NCBI RefSeq assembly: GCF_900111595.1
Contig: NZ_FOHN01000029.1
Coordinates: 1 to 33,389, forward strand
Length of the DNA stretch: 33,389 nt
Reading direction: 5' to 3'
Source: [Clostridium] polysaccharolyticum
GTDB taxonomy: Bacteria; Bacillota; Clostridia; Lachnospirales; Lachnospiraceae
The position numbers and the translations under genes were made by a program. Below the pieces are notes generated by a model. The model saw nothing but the letters and a program-made list of their open reading frames with translations, searched no databases and was not told the origin of the DNA. Shown here one piece after another: positions 15,579 to 25,186 of the stretch. Positions within the stretch are counted from its first letter, which is position 1. Each line of letters opens with the position of its first letter.

Positions 15579-16139
15579 TCAAACCACTAGAACTAATAAG
15601 ACGAGAACTATAACCACAATAAGAACTATAAATATAGTCATAGCCAAACCTGCAATTTTATTTTTTTCTAAACCATGTCTAATCTGGTTATCCATTCGAG
15701 TAAATTTATCTTCATTTACCCCTTGTCCAGTTCGATTTATAGGCATTGTCTGTGAACTCTGACTTGTTTGCTTTGTGCTACTATCATGCACTTTTTTAGC
15801 CTCATTTTTCCTCGGCTGCTCCATCTGATAACGCAAAGCCAACGGATCTCGTGTATGTAAAATCTTATCATAAAAATCGCGAACCCAGTCAATGTCTTCC
15901 TGCGTACTTAATTCTATATCAAATGTTGCGTCATGGGCCAGTTGATTCCGTATATGTCTAACCCTTTTTAGATAATCAAGAGTATGATCCCAACCTCTAA
16001 TATTCAAATGAATAGATATTGCTGTATCTTCCATATCTTCTATATAACTGGTCACTCCTGAATTGCCATCATACATCTGACGACATATATTCTCCAGTTT
16101 CTTATATTCCTCGAAGAAAATTATATTTGTGTTTTCCAT
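15579..16139 (-). CDS. Tail-anchored HEPN-like protein (DUF6548-like)
   Basis: 186 residues. The first 105 residues are helical and contain VRHIRNQLAHD, which has R64-N65-x3-H69, the RX4H form found in HEPN domains, several of which are RNases. A polar Lys/Ser/Gln-rich linker (about 108-160) leads to one C-terminal hydrophobic helix (about 163-186), so the domain would face the cytosol from the membrane. From memory such short proteins are annotated DUF6548 in Lachnospiraceae; none is characterised to my knowledge. Start: GGAGGGG lies 9 bases before the ATG. No partner antitoxin is adjacent. RNA cleavage is a hypothesis; the motif also occurs in HEPN proteins that do not cut. Confidence 0.6.
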   Translation of the reverse strand: MENTNIIFFEEYKKLENICRQMYDGNSGVTSYIEDMEDTAISIHLNIRGWDHTLDYLKRVRHIRNQLAHDATFDIELSTQEDIDWVRDFYDKILHTRDPLALRYQMEQPRKNEAKKVHDSSTKQTSQSSQTMPINRTGQGVNEDKFTRMDNQIRHGLEKNKIAGLAMTIFIVLIVVIVLVLLVLVV

Positions 16140-16336
16140 GAAGTATCCCCTCCGTTTATTCAGTATCTCTTATCCTTCTGTTGGTGGAGTCCAAGGTTTT
16201 GGACATTGTTACTTTCCATCCTTTTATGTAATCTTCCATAATGCCATACCTTCTGGTAACATCTTACTTCTCCTGTCTCTTTATAATTTCATTATTTTAC
16301 TTATTGCCCTAATTATTATACTACAAGGCTGTATTC

Positions 16337-16365
16337 TTGTCTAATCGTGTTTCGGTTGCTATAAT
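16337..16365 (+). promoter_or_regulatory. Sigma-A-type promoter of the kinase gene
   Basis: TTGTCT (16337-16342), a 17-bp spacer and a perfect TATAAT (16360-16365), about 70 bp before the ATG at 16433. The region 16140-16336 between the divergent genes shows no other gene that I trust. Confidence 0.65.
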
Positions 16366-16432
16366 GTAATCATACAGTAATTATGCTTGTAGGGAATGGA
16401 TTCCTATAAGCAGTAAACGAGGTGAATCTATT

Positions 16433-16963
16433 ATGATTATTCTGATAACTGGACCTACCCATGTAGGCAAAACCAATATCGCCCAGAAACTTCTGGAAAA
16501 GTTTCAATATCCTTATGTATCACAGGATCATATCAAAATGGGACTGATTCGAAGCCACTATACAGAGCTTACACCAGATGATGATGAGAAAATGACAGAT
16601 TATCTATGGCCTATTACAAGGGAAATGGTTAAGACTGCGTTTGAGAATAAGCAGAATCTTATCATAGAGGGATGCTATATTCCATTCAACTGGGAAAATG
16701 ATTTTGAGGATGAGTATCTGGAGAACATTCAGTATATCTGCTTATGTATGAGTGAACGCTATATCGAGAATCATTTTACAGATATTCAGCAATATGCCTC
16801 TTGTATTGAGAGCCGCTTAGATGATGCATATTGTACATTGGACATGATTAAGAGAGAAAATCAAAGATTTCGGAATGGTTGCGCAACACATCATGTAGAT
16901 TACATACTAATCGAGGAGAATTATTGGGATGCAATAGACAAGGTTCTTGCTTCCATAGGTTAA
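16433..16963 (+). CDS. P-loop kinase (AAA_33/2-phosphoglycerate-kinase-like)
   Basis: 176 residues. Walker A GPTHVGKT at 7-14, then VSQDHIKMGLIRS, an acidic linker, an LIIEGCYIPF strand and a C-terminal helical lid. This is the layout of small nucleotide or metabolite kinases of the zeta-toxin/AAA_33 group. The substrate cannot be read from the sequence. AGGTGA precedes the ATG. It is single, with its own promoter, and is probably a chromosomal house gene. Confidence 0.7.
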   Translation: MIILITGPTHVGKTNIAQKLLEKFQYPYVSQDHIKMGLIRSHYTELTPDDDEKMTDYLWPITREMVKTAFENKQNLIIEGCYIPFNWENDFEDEYLENIQYICLCMSERYIENHFTDIQQYASCIESRLDDAYCTLDMIKRENQRFRNGCATHHVDYILIEENYWDAIDKVLASIG

Positions 16964-17044
16964 GTCAAGGAGCTGTATCGTGAAAAATGGACTCTTCTCC
17001 TCACATCTATACGCTAAAATAATATAAACAGCACTTTTGTATAT

Positions 17045-17233
17045 ATGACAATCGCAGCTACTATCCTTTTTATACTCTCAGATATCATTCTTCTATTTGC
17101 ATGTTTTTCAATTTCAGGAGCAGATAATAGATTGAAGGCATTAAATAATTTTGTTTATTATATTTCTGTGGCATTATTGGGATTAAGTTTTAAGTGGAAA
17201 TTATTACCTGAGACATTAGATTCGCATCATTAG
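17045..17233 (+). CDS. Possible two-helix membrane peptide
   Basis: 62 residues with two hydrophobic segments (about 4-23 and 36-50). No ribosome binding site is visible before the ATG, but a strong terminator follows the stop, which is in its favour. It may be a remnant of a larger membrane protein. Confidence 0.35.
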   Translation: MTIAATILFILSDIILLFACFSISGADNRLKALNNFVYYISVALLGLSFKWKLLPETLDSHH

Positions 17234-17238
17234 TCAGA

Positions 17239-17285
17239 GAAAAGCTGATGATTACAAACTTTTGCAAACATCAGCTTTTCTTCTA
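17239..17285. terminator. Strong intrinsic terminator
   Basis: Perfect 12-bp stem GAAAAGCTGATG (17239-17250) with CATCAGCTTTTC (17269-17280), followed by T-rich DNA. The stem has A-rich DNA on the other side, so it may act both ways between the small membrane ORF and the minus-strand GNAT fragment. Confidence 0.8.
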
Positions 17286-17325
17286 TTCTGCATATCCTAT
17301 TCCATCACTCTTTTAAAAACATATA

Positions 17326-17745
17326 CTACAATTTCTTATTCATAACATTTATAAATTTGAGATCCTGTACCTCCACAAATCCACTCTTCTCATACATTCT
17401 ACGTGTTCCATGAAACTGAAACCCAAAATTGACATCTGTAAATGGATAAGCCTCAACATATGTATATCCCTCTGCCTTTGCATCCTCACACACTTTTTCC
17501 AAAATCAACTGGGCAATTCCCTTTCCTCGTTCTTCAGGAGCTATCAGAAAACATGTAACATCGTCTAATTTATGTGCTTTCCCGTCGTAGAACAGCATAT
17601 TTTCTGTTGCCGCCTTTGTATTACCGAAGCCATATCCAAGGTTAAAGCCAAATGCTTTTCCATTTAGGTCGCAATTGCCTGATCCCCAATACCAAGTGTT
17701 GTCGTAAGTCCATACACCTCTACCCCAATCTAATGTACCCCGCTT
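17326..17745 (-). pseudogene. In-frame chimera of a DUF2804 fragment and a GNAT acetyltransferase fragment
   Basis: The frame opens after a stop at 17746-17748 and reads LDWGRGVWTYDNTWYWGS, then GFNLGYGFGN and ATENMLFYDGKAHKLDDV. That is the conserved core of DUF2804 proteins. It then switches without a break to FLIAPEERGKGIAQLILEKV, the acetyl-CoA-binding motif A of a GNAT acetyltransferase, and ends as a normal GNAT C terminus (MYEKSGF). Neither part is complete: DUF2804 lacks most of its length and the GNAT lacks its first half. No start codon with a Shine-Dalgarno site precedes the DUF2804 part; translation from the internal ATG at 17598 would give 90 residues. I read it as a recombination scar. 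Confidence 0.7.
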
Positions 17746-17862
17746 TTAGAACTTGGTGGAAGATTTAATTTTCCCATTGGAAATGGATTTATTATGTCCT
17801 CCTATAATAGATTAAACAACCTTACCCATTCGCAACCCAGTTTAGACTAGCTCCCCAAAAAT

Positions 17863-20800
17863 CTACTTAAACAAATCTGGTAAGATATTATATAAATATT
17901 GATTTACAAAATTCCAAGCATGAGTTCCACCGTCCGCAACAATAAAGTAAGTATTACCTATTGTTGTATCCTTATCAAATACAAACTCAGATAATTTCTT
18001 CATCTCCTGCATCTGAGGATTCATATTAGGATATGCAATATCATTGCTGCCTGTAGCACAGAGTAATTTGAAACCATTGACATTATTATAGTTACTATCT
18101 TTAACTACATTGGCAAGATATTCAGCTGTTTCAGCACTTTTTGTATTATCTGCTGAACCAGATATTGCCCAACAATCTCCACTTAGTGGAACATAATATT
18201 TGATATAATCAAGGGAATTGATAAATGTATACCAAGTACATGCAGATCCCATCGAGAATCCGCCAAATGCTCTATGTTCACGAGTATCGTTCATTCTGGC
18301 TTTATTCTCTTCCTCATTGTCTACGGCCTCACCATAGGCTGTATTGTATGTAGACTCTACCTTAGGAATGATAATATTCTGTAATTCCTTGTAGAAATTA
18401 TCAATATCAGCATCGGTACGATTGCCCTTCTCATCAACATGATTATAGAAAGTAGGTGTAACGACGATCATAGGTTCAATATCACCTTTTTCTATCATGA
18501 TATCAATAATTCTCTTTAATTCAAGTTCCTGCCCTGGTCCTCCAAATAATGTATTTTCATTTTCGCCACCACCGTGCATCAGATAGAATACATTGTATTT
18601 TTGCTCTTTATCATCTTGATGATATCCAGCTGGAAGATATACATTATAATGTTTTGTTACTACTTCTCCGTTGAACTCAACTTCATAGGAATCATTCACA
18701 ATAGTACCTTTTGAAATTGCTGCCCCTTTATATTCGGATGGCATTACGGTATAACGTTTGATTCTCTTTGCTTCTTCTGTATATTCTAATCCATTCATTG
18801 CATCATTTAATTTGGTCCACTGGGCTTCCAGTTCCATTTCTGTTGATTCAGGATTATCCGCAACTGCTTGTGACTGTTCTATAATTGTTTTAAAGTCCTC
18901 CCAGTTTTTATACTCATCAGCATGAAGCTTCTTTGTACTATCAATTAGGCTTAATAATCTGTAAGGGCCATAAGGTGTGGTATCCCCTTCTTTTTTACCT
19001 GTTAATACGGCAGTACCAAACACCGATGTATCCTGCCATGCATTACCAGTACCATCAAATACATTTAATGTACCAGCACGTCCAGTACCCTTACCATCGT
19101 TGATCTGTAATTCAATTCCGAGCTTTGTACCATTCTCTGGTTTTAAGCCATCAAACTCAATTCTTTCTTCAATAATATATCCACCCTCAAAAGTGCTTGT
19201 CTTAGTACATAATCTGCTAATATCACCCTTATCAGCTGTAGTATCATTTGCAAAGTTACAACGGAACTGAAGGTCATCTACTCCAAATTCCTTTGTTTTA
19301 TCGTTATTCTGATCCATAAACACTTCTAAAGAATCTTGTTCGTAAGGATTTGTTGAAGCTTTTGAAATGTTCTCATCATATACTTTAGCTAAGATATATA
19401 ATGCATTATCATCCCACATAGTCTTAAAGGTTACTTTCGTATTCTCAGGAGTTGTAACATATTGAGGTTTTACTGCCTCTGCTTTACTCCAGAGCTCATC
19501 TTCCTTGCCATCTAGATATGGAGAACCAAAGGCAGCAACAATCTGACGATCTTTATCTAAACCAGCATCACTTCTAAAGGTTTGTGCTGTCTTAAATAAA
19601 TCAGGTAATATGTTATACAAGTAAAGATCAACACAAGTCCAGTTATGTGCTCCACCTGGGTAATGGATAAACGTCATATTACCATTTCTGATATCGCCAC
19701 AGTATTTGAAAGTATCTGTCTTTTTCTTCATTGCTTCAATTTGATTTGGCATTCCAGGCGATGCGAGATCTGCTGTACCTGTTGCACCAAAGATATAGAA
19801 ATCATCTGATCCATAACCATATTTTTCTGGAATCTTGGATAGATAATCTGCAATAATATCATTATCTGTATCACCCGTTGCACCAGCTTCCTTACATTCC
19901 TCTGCAGATACCCATGTCCACATACTTACTGGCACAAAATATTTGAAGTAATCCAAAGAATCAATAAATCTGTACCATGTACAGTTACCACCCATAGAAA
20001 ATCCACCAAATGCTCTATGTTCTCTGGCAGCCTTTAAATCTGCCGCACTCGTAGATTCTGCATAAGTATGATAGGTTCCTTCAATCTTAGGAATAATTGT
20101 ATTAACTAATTCCTCTTTAAAATTCTTAACTAAGCTATTTAAGTTATCACCAGAATTATTCTGATCACTTAAGTACCAGGTTGGACTAACAATGATCATT
20201 GGATCCATCTTGCCTTCTGCAATAAGATGATCAACAACTCTGGCAAGTTCAGATTTACCACCTGGATAACCCAGTGGTGTAAACTGGTTTTCTGCCATAC
20301 CATGTACCAGATATAATACATTATATTTCTTGGTGTTATCCTCTTTATTATATCCGTAAGGTACGTATACCATCATAGACTTGTCAATGTCATTTCCTGT
20401 TTGAAAATCTTTCACACTGTAAGTTACATAATCTAATGTTCCTTGCTGATCTTGTGAAGCGGATGTTTTATATTTCTTAGGTATTTCCCTACATTCTTTA
20501 TCCGCAAATACCTTATCGTTATGTATTAATTCATCTGTTGCTTTGTTCAATTTCATAAGAAGTTCGTCAAACTTTGCTTGTGTTGTCGTAACATCTGCAA
20601 TTGCTTTCTCTGAATCTTCTATCATTGTCCGTACAGCAGCTCCGTTTATATACCGTTCTAAATTAATTTTCTTAGCCTCTGATATAGCAGATTTTAAATC
20701 ATAAAAGTTTGGTTTTGTAACAGAATCTTTCGTCTTTCCAGTAAACACAACTTCACCAAATTTGCTTGTATCCTGATATGCAGTACCAGTCTTGTCAAAA

Positions 20801-22437
20801 ATACTGATGCAAGCTTCTCTAGAAGCTCCCGTTGCACAGTTAATCTGTGATTCCATACCCATAACTACATTATTTTCTGGCTTTACAGATAATGCAATAC
20901 GGCCTTCGACTAAATATCCGTCCTCGGTTATTTTTGCTGCAGAGTAAAGATTGGATAAATCACCATGATCACAAGATAACTCATTCTTGAAATTGATTCT
21001 GAATTGTGAATCATCACCCTCATATGTTCCATTTCTATGGTTATCCTGATCTAAGAAAAATTCTACACTATCCTTTTCATAAACCTGCATAGAATCATCT
21101 GATACGTTTGGATCTTTTACCTGTGCTAAGAAATAGATTGCATTATCATCCCACATAACCTTTATAGTAGCAGTCGTCGCAGTTGTCTGTTTGGCCTGTG
21201 GTATTACATTCAGGTATTGGACAGATTTTGCATTTGCCCATATATCATCTACGTTACCATCAATAGCAGGGGAACCGAATAACGCAATAATCCTGCCATT
21301 TTTATCATAACCAGTATCACTTGCTTCTGTGTTGGTAGAGCTATCTGAATTATCTTTCTTGTCATCCCCTATTGAGATAACAACTGCCCCATTTATGGAA
21401 ACTTCAAATTTCTTATTACCTACCGTAACGATAATCTTAAACTTGCCTATGACTATTGGAATTGCTTTTTCATTCTTTGCTTTTATTTCTGATTTTGCAG
21501 CTTCTTTATTGGCAAATTCCAGTGTAACTTTCTTTGATAATTCCATCTGTACAGGAATTGATGTCTTTATTTTTGAATCTGCGGCTTTGGCATTAACCTT
21601 TACACTCGCTTTTTTAGTCCCTTGAACTGAAAGATTACATTTTTTGTTTACTTCGATATTACCCTTACCATTATGTACAACAGTAACATTTACTCCAGAA
21701 CGATCTATGATAACTTCAGCGGTTACATTTTTTCCTATTATTACAGAAGCATCACAGCAAACATGAATCTTATTATTCTGTGCAAATTCTTTCCATGTAT
21801 GTAACTTGATGGAATGGATTACTATGCTGTCAAACGTACCTTTATTTTCAATTGTAGCATTTTTAGCATTTACCACTAATTTCTTTGAAGAATACACTCC
21901 AGCAGGAATTTTAAGTACAACATTTTTCTTTGTATCAATTGTAATGGTAGAGGCATTCTTCGCTTTTAACAAACGATTAATATCCTGTTGTGTAGCAGCT
22001 TTTACACTATTTGATACTTTTATCGTTACACTATCTTTCCCTTTCCCATTTACTGCTTTTGCAGTAATCTTTACTGTTCCATTCGCTTTTGCAGTAACTA
22101 CACCATTTTTATTTACGGTAGCCACCTTCGTATTGTTTGATGTCCAGTTAACAGAATCTTTGGATTTCCTTGGTAAATAGGATTCATTTAAATCATATTT
22201 TTCACCAATTGCCATGGATGAGATCTTATTATTAATCGCAACCTTGGTTGCAGGTTTAGTAGATGCATTTTCCCTCATCTTATGGTAGTTTGAAGCCGTA
22301 GATGCTACGGCACCACTCTTAGTTGCTTTTGCTGCGGCAACTTTAGTCCATGAACCTGGAACAGATGTTAACACCATCGTAAGTGCAACTGCCAGGCAAA
22401 TAATACGTCTGAAACTCCTGTTCTTTCCTTTTTTCAT
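17863..22437 (-). CDS. Secreted multidomain esterase: Big2-CBM9-CE1-CBM9-CE1
   Basis: I start at ATG 22437, which AAGGAGAGG precedes at good spacing, eight codons inside the longest frame; this gives 1524 residues. Order: signal peptide (about 1-37), a Big2-like Ig domain (about 60-142), a beta-strand-rich region (about 145-360), a CBM9-like domain (about 380-580), a CE1/esterase-D alpha/beta hydrolase (about 655-955), a second CBM9 (about 965-1155), and a second CE1 (about 1230-1524). Both hydrolases keep GFSMG with Ser814 and Ser1395, Asp890/Asp1466 in A-T-G-x-x-D, and His931/His1506 in GG-x-H-x-W. CE1 enzymes of this type release ferulic or acetyl groups from xylan; CBM9 binds xylan or cellulose ends. 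No LPXTG or SLH anchor is seen, so it is probably released. The exact ester is not readable. Confidence 0.85.
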   Translation of the reverse strand: MKKGKNRSFRRIICLAVALTMVLTSVPGSWTKVAAAKATKSGAVASTASNYHKMRENASTKPATKVAINNKISSMAIGEKYDLNESYLPRKSKDSVNWTSNNTKVATVNKNGVVTAKANGTVKITAKAVNGKGKDSVTIKVSNSVKAATQQDINRLLKAKNASTITIDTKKNVVLKIPAGVYSSKKLVVNAKNATIENKGTFDSIVIHSIKLHTWKEFAQNNKIHVCCDASVIIGKNVTAEVIIDRSGVNVTVVHNGKGNIEVNKKCNLSVQGTKKASVKVNAKAADSKIKTSIPVQMELSKKVTLEFANKEAAKSEIKAKNEKAIPIVIGKFKIIVTVGNKKFEVSINGAVVISIGDDKKDNSDSSTNTEASDTGYDKNGRIIALFGSPAIDGNVDDIWANAKSVQYLNVIPQAKQTTATTATIKVMWDDNAIYFLAQVKDPNVSDDSMQVYEKDSVEFFLDQDNHRNGTYEGDDSQFRINFKNELSCDHGDLSNLYSAAKITEDGYLVEGRIALSVKPENNVVMGMESQINCATGASREACISIFDKTGTAYQDTSKFGEVVFTGKTKDSVTKPNFYDLKSAISEAKKINLERYINGAAVRTMIEDSEKAIADVTTTQAKFDELLMKLNKATDELIHNDKVFADKECREIPKKYKTSASQDQQGTLDYVTYSVKDFQTGNDIDKSMMVYVPYGYNKEDNTKKYNVLYLVHGMAENQFTPLGYPGGKSELARVVDHLIAEGKMDPMIIVSPTWYLSDQNNSGDNLNSLVKNFKEELVNTIIPKIEGTYHTYAESTSAADLKAAREHRAFGGFSMGGNCTWYRFIDSLDYFKYFVPVSMWTWVSAEECKEAGATGDTDNDIIADYLSKIPEKYGYGSDDFYIFGATGTADLASPGMPNQIEAMKKKTDTFKYCGDIRNGNMTFIHYPGGAHNWTCVDLYLYNILPDLFKTAQTFRSDAGLDKDRQIVAAFGSPYLDGKEDELWSKAEAVKPQYVTTPENTKVTFKTMWDDNALYILAKVYDENISKASTNPYEQDSLEVFMDQNNDKTKEFGVDDLQFRCNFANDTTADKGDISRLCTKTSTFEGGYIIEERIEFDGLKPENGTKLGIELQINDGKGTGRAGTLNVFDGTGNAWQDTSVFGTAVLTGKKEGDTTPYGPYRLLSLIDSTKKLHADEYKNWEDFKTIIEQSQAVADNPESTEMELEAQWTKLNDAMNGLEYTEEAKRIKRYTVMPSEYKGAAISKGTIVNDSYEVEFNGEVVTKHYNVYLPAGYHQDDKEQKYNVFYLMHGGGENENTLFGGPGQELELKRIIDIMIEKGDIEPMIVVTPTFYNHVDEKGNRTDADIDNFYKELQNIIIPKVESTYNTAYGEAVDNEEENKARMNDTREHRAFGGFSMGSACTWYTFINSLDYIKYYVPLSGDCWAISGSADNTKSAETAEYLANVVKDSNYNNVNGFKLLCATGSNDIAYPNMNPQMQEMKKLSEFVFDKDTTIGNTYFIVADGGTHAWNFVNQYLYNILPDLFK

Positions 22438-22483
22438 TGCATTCCTCTCCTTTTGCTTCATTATGCATAATTCAACATGAGAA

Positions 22484-22901
22484 TTATGAAATCTTTGTTG
22501 CTCCTATTTTGTTTAATGAATAACAGCCTTTCTTCGCCATCGCTTTCTTTTCTGCTGGCAGTACTCCTTCTTTAAAGTACAGCGAAATATCTTCGTAAAG
22601 ACGGGGCTGGTTTTCTTGCCTGCAGTGAAATGTTCCGGCTTTATCATGGAAAAATACGGTTAAATGTGTCATGGGACGGTATGCCGTTTGGCAGTTTCAG
22701 AAAGCTTTCCAGCCATTCCTTTTTGGCACGTCCCCAGTTCTCCATATCATCCCATGTATCCGATCCACTGATAACGGAAAGTATGGCAATTGCCATAATA
22801 TCCAGAAAATTATGTCTCCTATTATAATCTGCCCTTGGATCTTCCACACCTTCAAGGCATTCTAATAATGTTTTTCCAATCATCATTTTCACACGCTCCA
22901 T
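22484..22901 (-). pseudogene. ISAs1-family transposase, frameshifted and internally deleted remnant
   Basis: The first frame (22901-22644) is the ISAs1/H-repeat N terminus: DPRADYNRRHNFLDIMAIAILSVISGSDTW and the PSHDTFNRIF motif. A second frame (to 22484) then gives ENQPRLYEDISLYFKE, which normally lies over 100 residues further on. The DDE core between them and everything after it are gone. It is inert, and lies between two secreted-protein genes that diverge from this spot. Confidence 0.8.
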
Positions 22902-23261
22902 CTAGACTTGATAAAGTTTATTATATACGAATATATCAGAATTGTCTGCTCTTTTTACATAATTTTTTACATAATTTATAGGAACCTTCCTGTGATCAGA
23001 AAATCTTTGCTTATTCTAATTAACTACACATAAGCAGTAGTTTCACGGAACGATAATACTCCTGCTGCCTAATCAAGAGGTCATAATAAGAGGAAATCCT
23101 TAAGGACTTCTTATTAAATTTCCTGTTTAATACTCAGAAACCCACATGATGAGCAGATATACTGCAAATTACATTTAATTCCTATATAATGTTTATTGTA
23201 ATAGTAAAGTATATTTACTTTAGCCTATTACAAATCCAATTATATTAAAGGAGGTTTTTGA
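22902..23261 (+). promoter_or_regulatory. Upstream region of the CotH gene
   Basis: A gene-free 360 bp. It holds an imperfect hairpin AATAAGAGG.../...CTTCTTATT (23085-23115), a TATAAT (23185-23190), a small inverted repeat AGTAAA/TTTACT around 23203-23219 that could be an operator, and a strong SD AAAGGAGG just before the ATG. Confidence 0.45.
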
Positions 23262-25115
23262 ATGAAACGAAAACTACTACTTTTATCACTGCTTGCCTTT
23301 TGTATCATATGTTCTAATTGCAGCATAAAGGCATCTGCAGATCAGTATGGGCAAACGAAAGCCTATACGCAAATGGATTTACCAGTTGTACAGATTACTA
23401 CCGAAAACAATGCACAACCATCTACAGACAAAAGCCAGATCAATGGAAAAATTTCTATCATTGATGAAAACGGCTCAAGTACCTTAGATAATATGGATAT
23501 GAAAATACGTCTGCGTGGTAATAGTTCGCTATACTGCGCAAAGAAAAGTTATAAGATATCATTTGAAAAGAAACAGAATCTGCTGAATATTGGAACAGGC
23601 GGAGGAAAGAGCTGGGGGCTGATTGCCAATTATTATGACTCTTCTAACCTACGTAATGCTGCCGCTTATCAAATGGCAAGTATGCTGACAGGATCTCCAT
23701 ACGCTGTGAAATTTCACTCGGTAGATGTTTACCTGAATGGAGACTATCAGGGTGCCTATCTTTTAACGGAGTTAGTTAATGTAAATAAAAACCGTGTCGC
23801 TATCAAGGAATCCGTGGATAAGGTAGAGGGAAATGGTTACCTGCTTCAGATGACATCATACGCAGAAGATTCACCATTTACAATTGGATCTAGAAAATAT
23901 GAAATCAAGAGCGATTTGTCAGAAGACTCTTCTATCCAGAAACAGCAGCATGATTATATCGCTAAGTATGTGGAAACATGTATGAACGCATTGAAGCAAG
24001 ACAGCCAGACGGAGGCGGAAAAGTATATTGATATTGCTTCCCTGGTGGATAATTACATAGGATTTGAAGTAGCCAAAAACGTGGATGTGGGCTGGGACAG
24101 TTTTTATCTTTACAAGGATGCTTATGGAAAACTTATCTTTGGTCCAATGTGGGACTTCGATCTTTCATTTGGAAATAATTCTGCTGGTGCAGGCGTTAGT
24201 TCATACAAAGGCCTTAACCCACGTGATGTACTTGATTCCGCTACCAACTCCAATCCTTGGTTCACAACTGCCCTATCCTGCCAATGGTTCCGTACACTTG
24301 TTCAGAACCGTTACAATGAACTGAAAAGTGACCTGGAAACGCTCCCAGGCTTTGTCACTGCCGAAGCTCAAAAGAATTACAATTCCTACAACCGTAATTT
24401 GGAAAAATGGGGAGCGAACACAACGACATTTTTTACATCCTCTGAAATAGCAAGGCTGAAGACATTTAAGGAGCATTATACATATTTAAGTAACTGGATA
24501 GAGAACCGAATTGCATGGCTTACTGACTATTTTAATACGGAGGACTTTATTAACGGGCGACTGCTTGATAACAATGGAAATGTATTAACACCTAATAGTT
24601 CAGCCGGAACACAAAATACGCCATTTTTCCCATGGTTTAATCCTTTTCCCTGGACTACATCATCCCCAGCAGTTTCCTCTTCTCCAGTAGTGTCAAAGGC
24701 ACCAGTAGTTTCTCCTTCTCCTAAAGCATCTCCATCCCCAGCTGCTACAAAGACTCCTGTAATTTCTCCTTCTCCTGTGGCTTCAAAAACTCCAGCTGTT
24801 TCTTCTGTCCCATCTTCTAAAGGAGTTAGTGTAAAATTAACGGTTTCCAATAGCTGGGACTCTGGTGCGGTTTGCAATATTACAGTAACCAATCAGTCAG
24901 GAAAGGATTTTACCAATGGATGGACTCTTTCCTTCGATTTTAACCGTACTGTCACAAGCCTCTGGTCTGCTAATTTAGTAAGCAGTACAAATGGACATTG
25001 TATCATTACGAATCCTGACTGGCAAAAATCCTTAGCTAGCGGAGAAAGTTATACATTTGGCTGCCAGGTAGGCGCTGGAAATGATTTTCAGATTACAAAT
25101 GCAGCTATTAAATAA
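23262..25115 (+). CDS. Secreted CotH-kinase-family protein with a C-terminal CBM2
   Basis: 617 residues. A signal peptide (about 1-26) without a usable lipobox precedes a CotH-type domain (about 38-425): RLRGNSS (83-89), KKSYKISF (94-101), LRNAAAYQMA, YLNGDYQGAYLLTE (157-170) and the metal-binding GPMWDFDLSFG (294-304, Asp298 and Asp300). A Pro/Ser/Thr/Val linker (about 455-520) leads to a CBM2-like module (about 524-617) with WDSGAVCNITVTNQSG and NGWTLSFDF. CotH proteins are atypical kinases, known from spore coats and found in cellulolytic clostridia in secreted multidomain proteins. Here the CBM2 suggests action at plant polysaccharide or on cellulase partners outside the cell. SD AAAGGAGG is ideal. 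The neighbour across the dead IS is also a secreted polysaccharide enzyme. Confidence 0.85.
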   Translation: MKRKLLLLSLLAFCIICSNCSIKASADQYGQTKAYTQMDLPVVQITTENNAQPSTDKSQINGKISIIDENGSSTLDNMDMKIRLRGNSSLYCAKKSYKISFEKKQNLLNIGTGGGKSWGLIANYYDSSNLRNAAAYQMASMLTGSPYAVKFHSVDVYLNGDYQGAYLLTELVNVNKNRVAIKESVDKVEGNGYLLQMTSYAEDSPFTIGSRKYEIKSDLSEDSSIQKQQHDYIAKYVETCMNALKQDSQTEAEKYIDIASLVDNYIGFEVAKNVDVGWDSFYLYKDAYGKLIFGPMWDFDLSFGNNSAGAGVSSYKGLNPRDVLDSATNSNPWFTTALSCQWFRTLVQNRYNELKSDLETLPGFVTAEAQKNYNSYNRNLEKWGANTTTFFTSSEIARLKTFKEHYTYLSNWIENRIAWLTDYFNTEDFINGRLLDNNGNVLTPNSSAGTQNTPFFPWFNPFPWTTSSPAVSSSPVVSKAPVVSPSPKASPSPAATKTPVISPSPVASKTPAVSSVPSSKGVSVKLTVSNSWDSGAVCNITVTNQSGKDFTNGWTLSFDFNRTVTSLWSANLVSSTNGHCIITNPDWQKSLASGESYTFGCQVGAGNDFQITNAAIK

Positions 25116-25149
25116 CTGACATTATAGAAAATATTTTCAGGTAATAAAG

Positions 25150-25186
25150 ACTCCCATGAAATACGGTAATTCCATGGGAGTTTCTT
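25150..25186 (+). terminator. Terminator after the CotH gene
   Basis: ACTCCCATG...CATGGGAGT hairpin (25150-25181) followed by TTCTTTT, 35 bp after the stop. Confidence 0.8.

Noticed and set aside
16129-16344. 71-residue plus-strand hydrophobic frame upstream of the kinase
   Set aside because: It overlaps the upstream control region of the minus-strand gene, has no ribosome binding site, and its hydrophobicity follows from T-rich DNA.
21329-22180. Plus-strand hydrophobic frames (98 and 124 residues) opposite the esterase gene
   Set aside because: They are antisense shadows of the Thr/Lys/Val-rich N-terminal region of the esterase.
24527-24892. 121-residue minus-strand frame opposite the CotH linker
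   Set aside because: It is the antisense reading of the Pro/Ser-rich linker, with low-complexity Gly/Glu/Thr text and no ribosome binding site.
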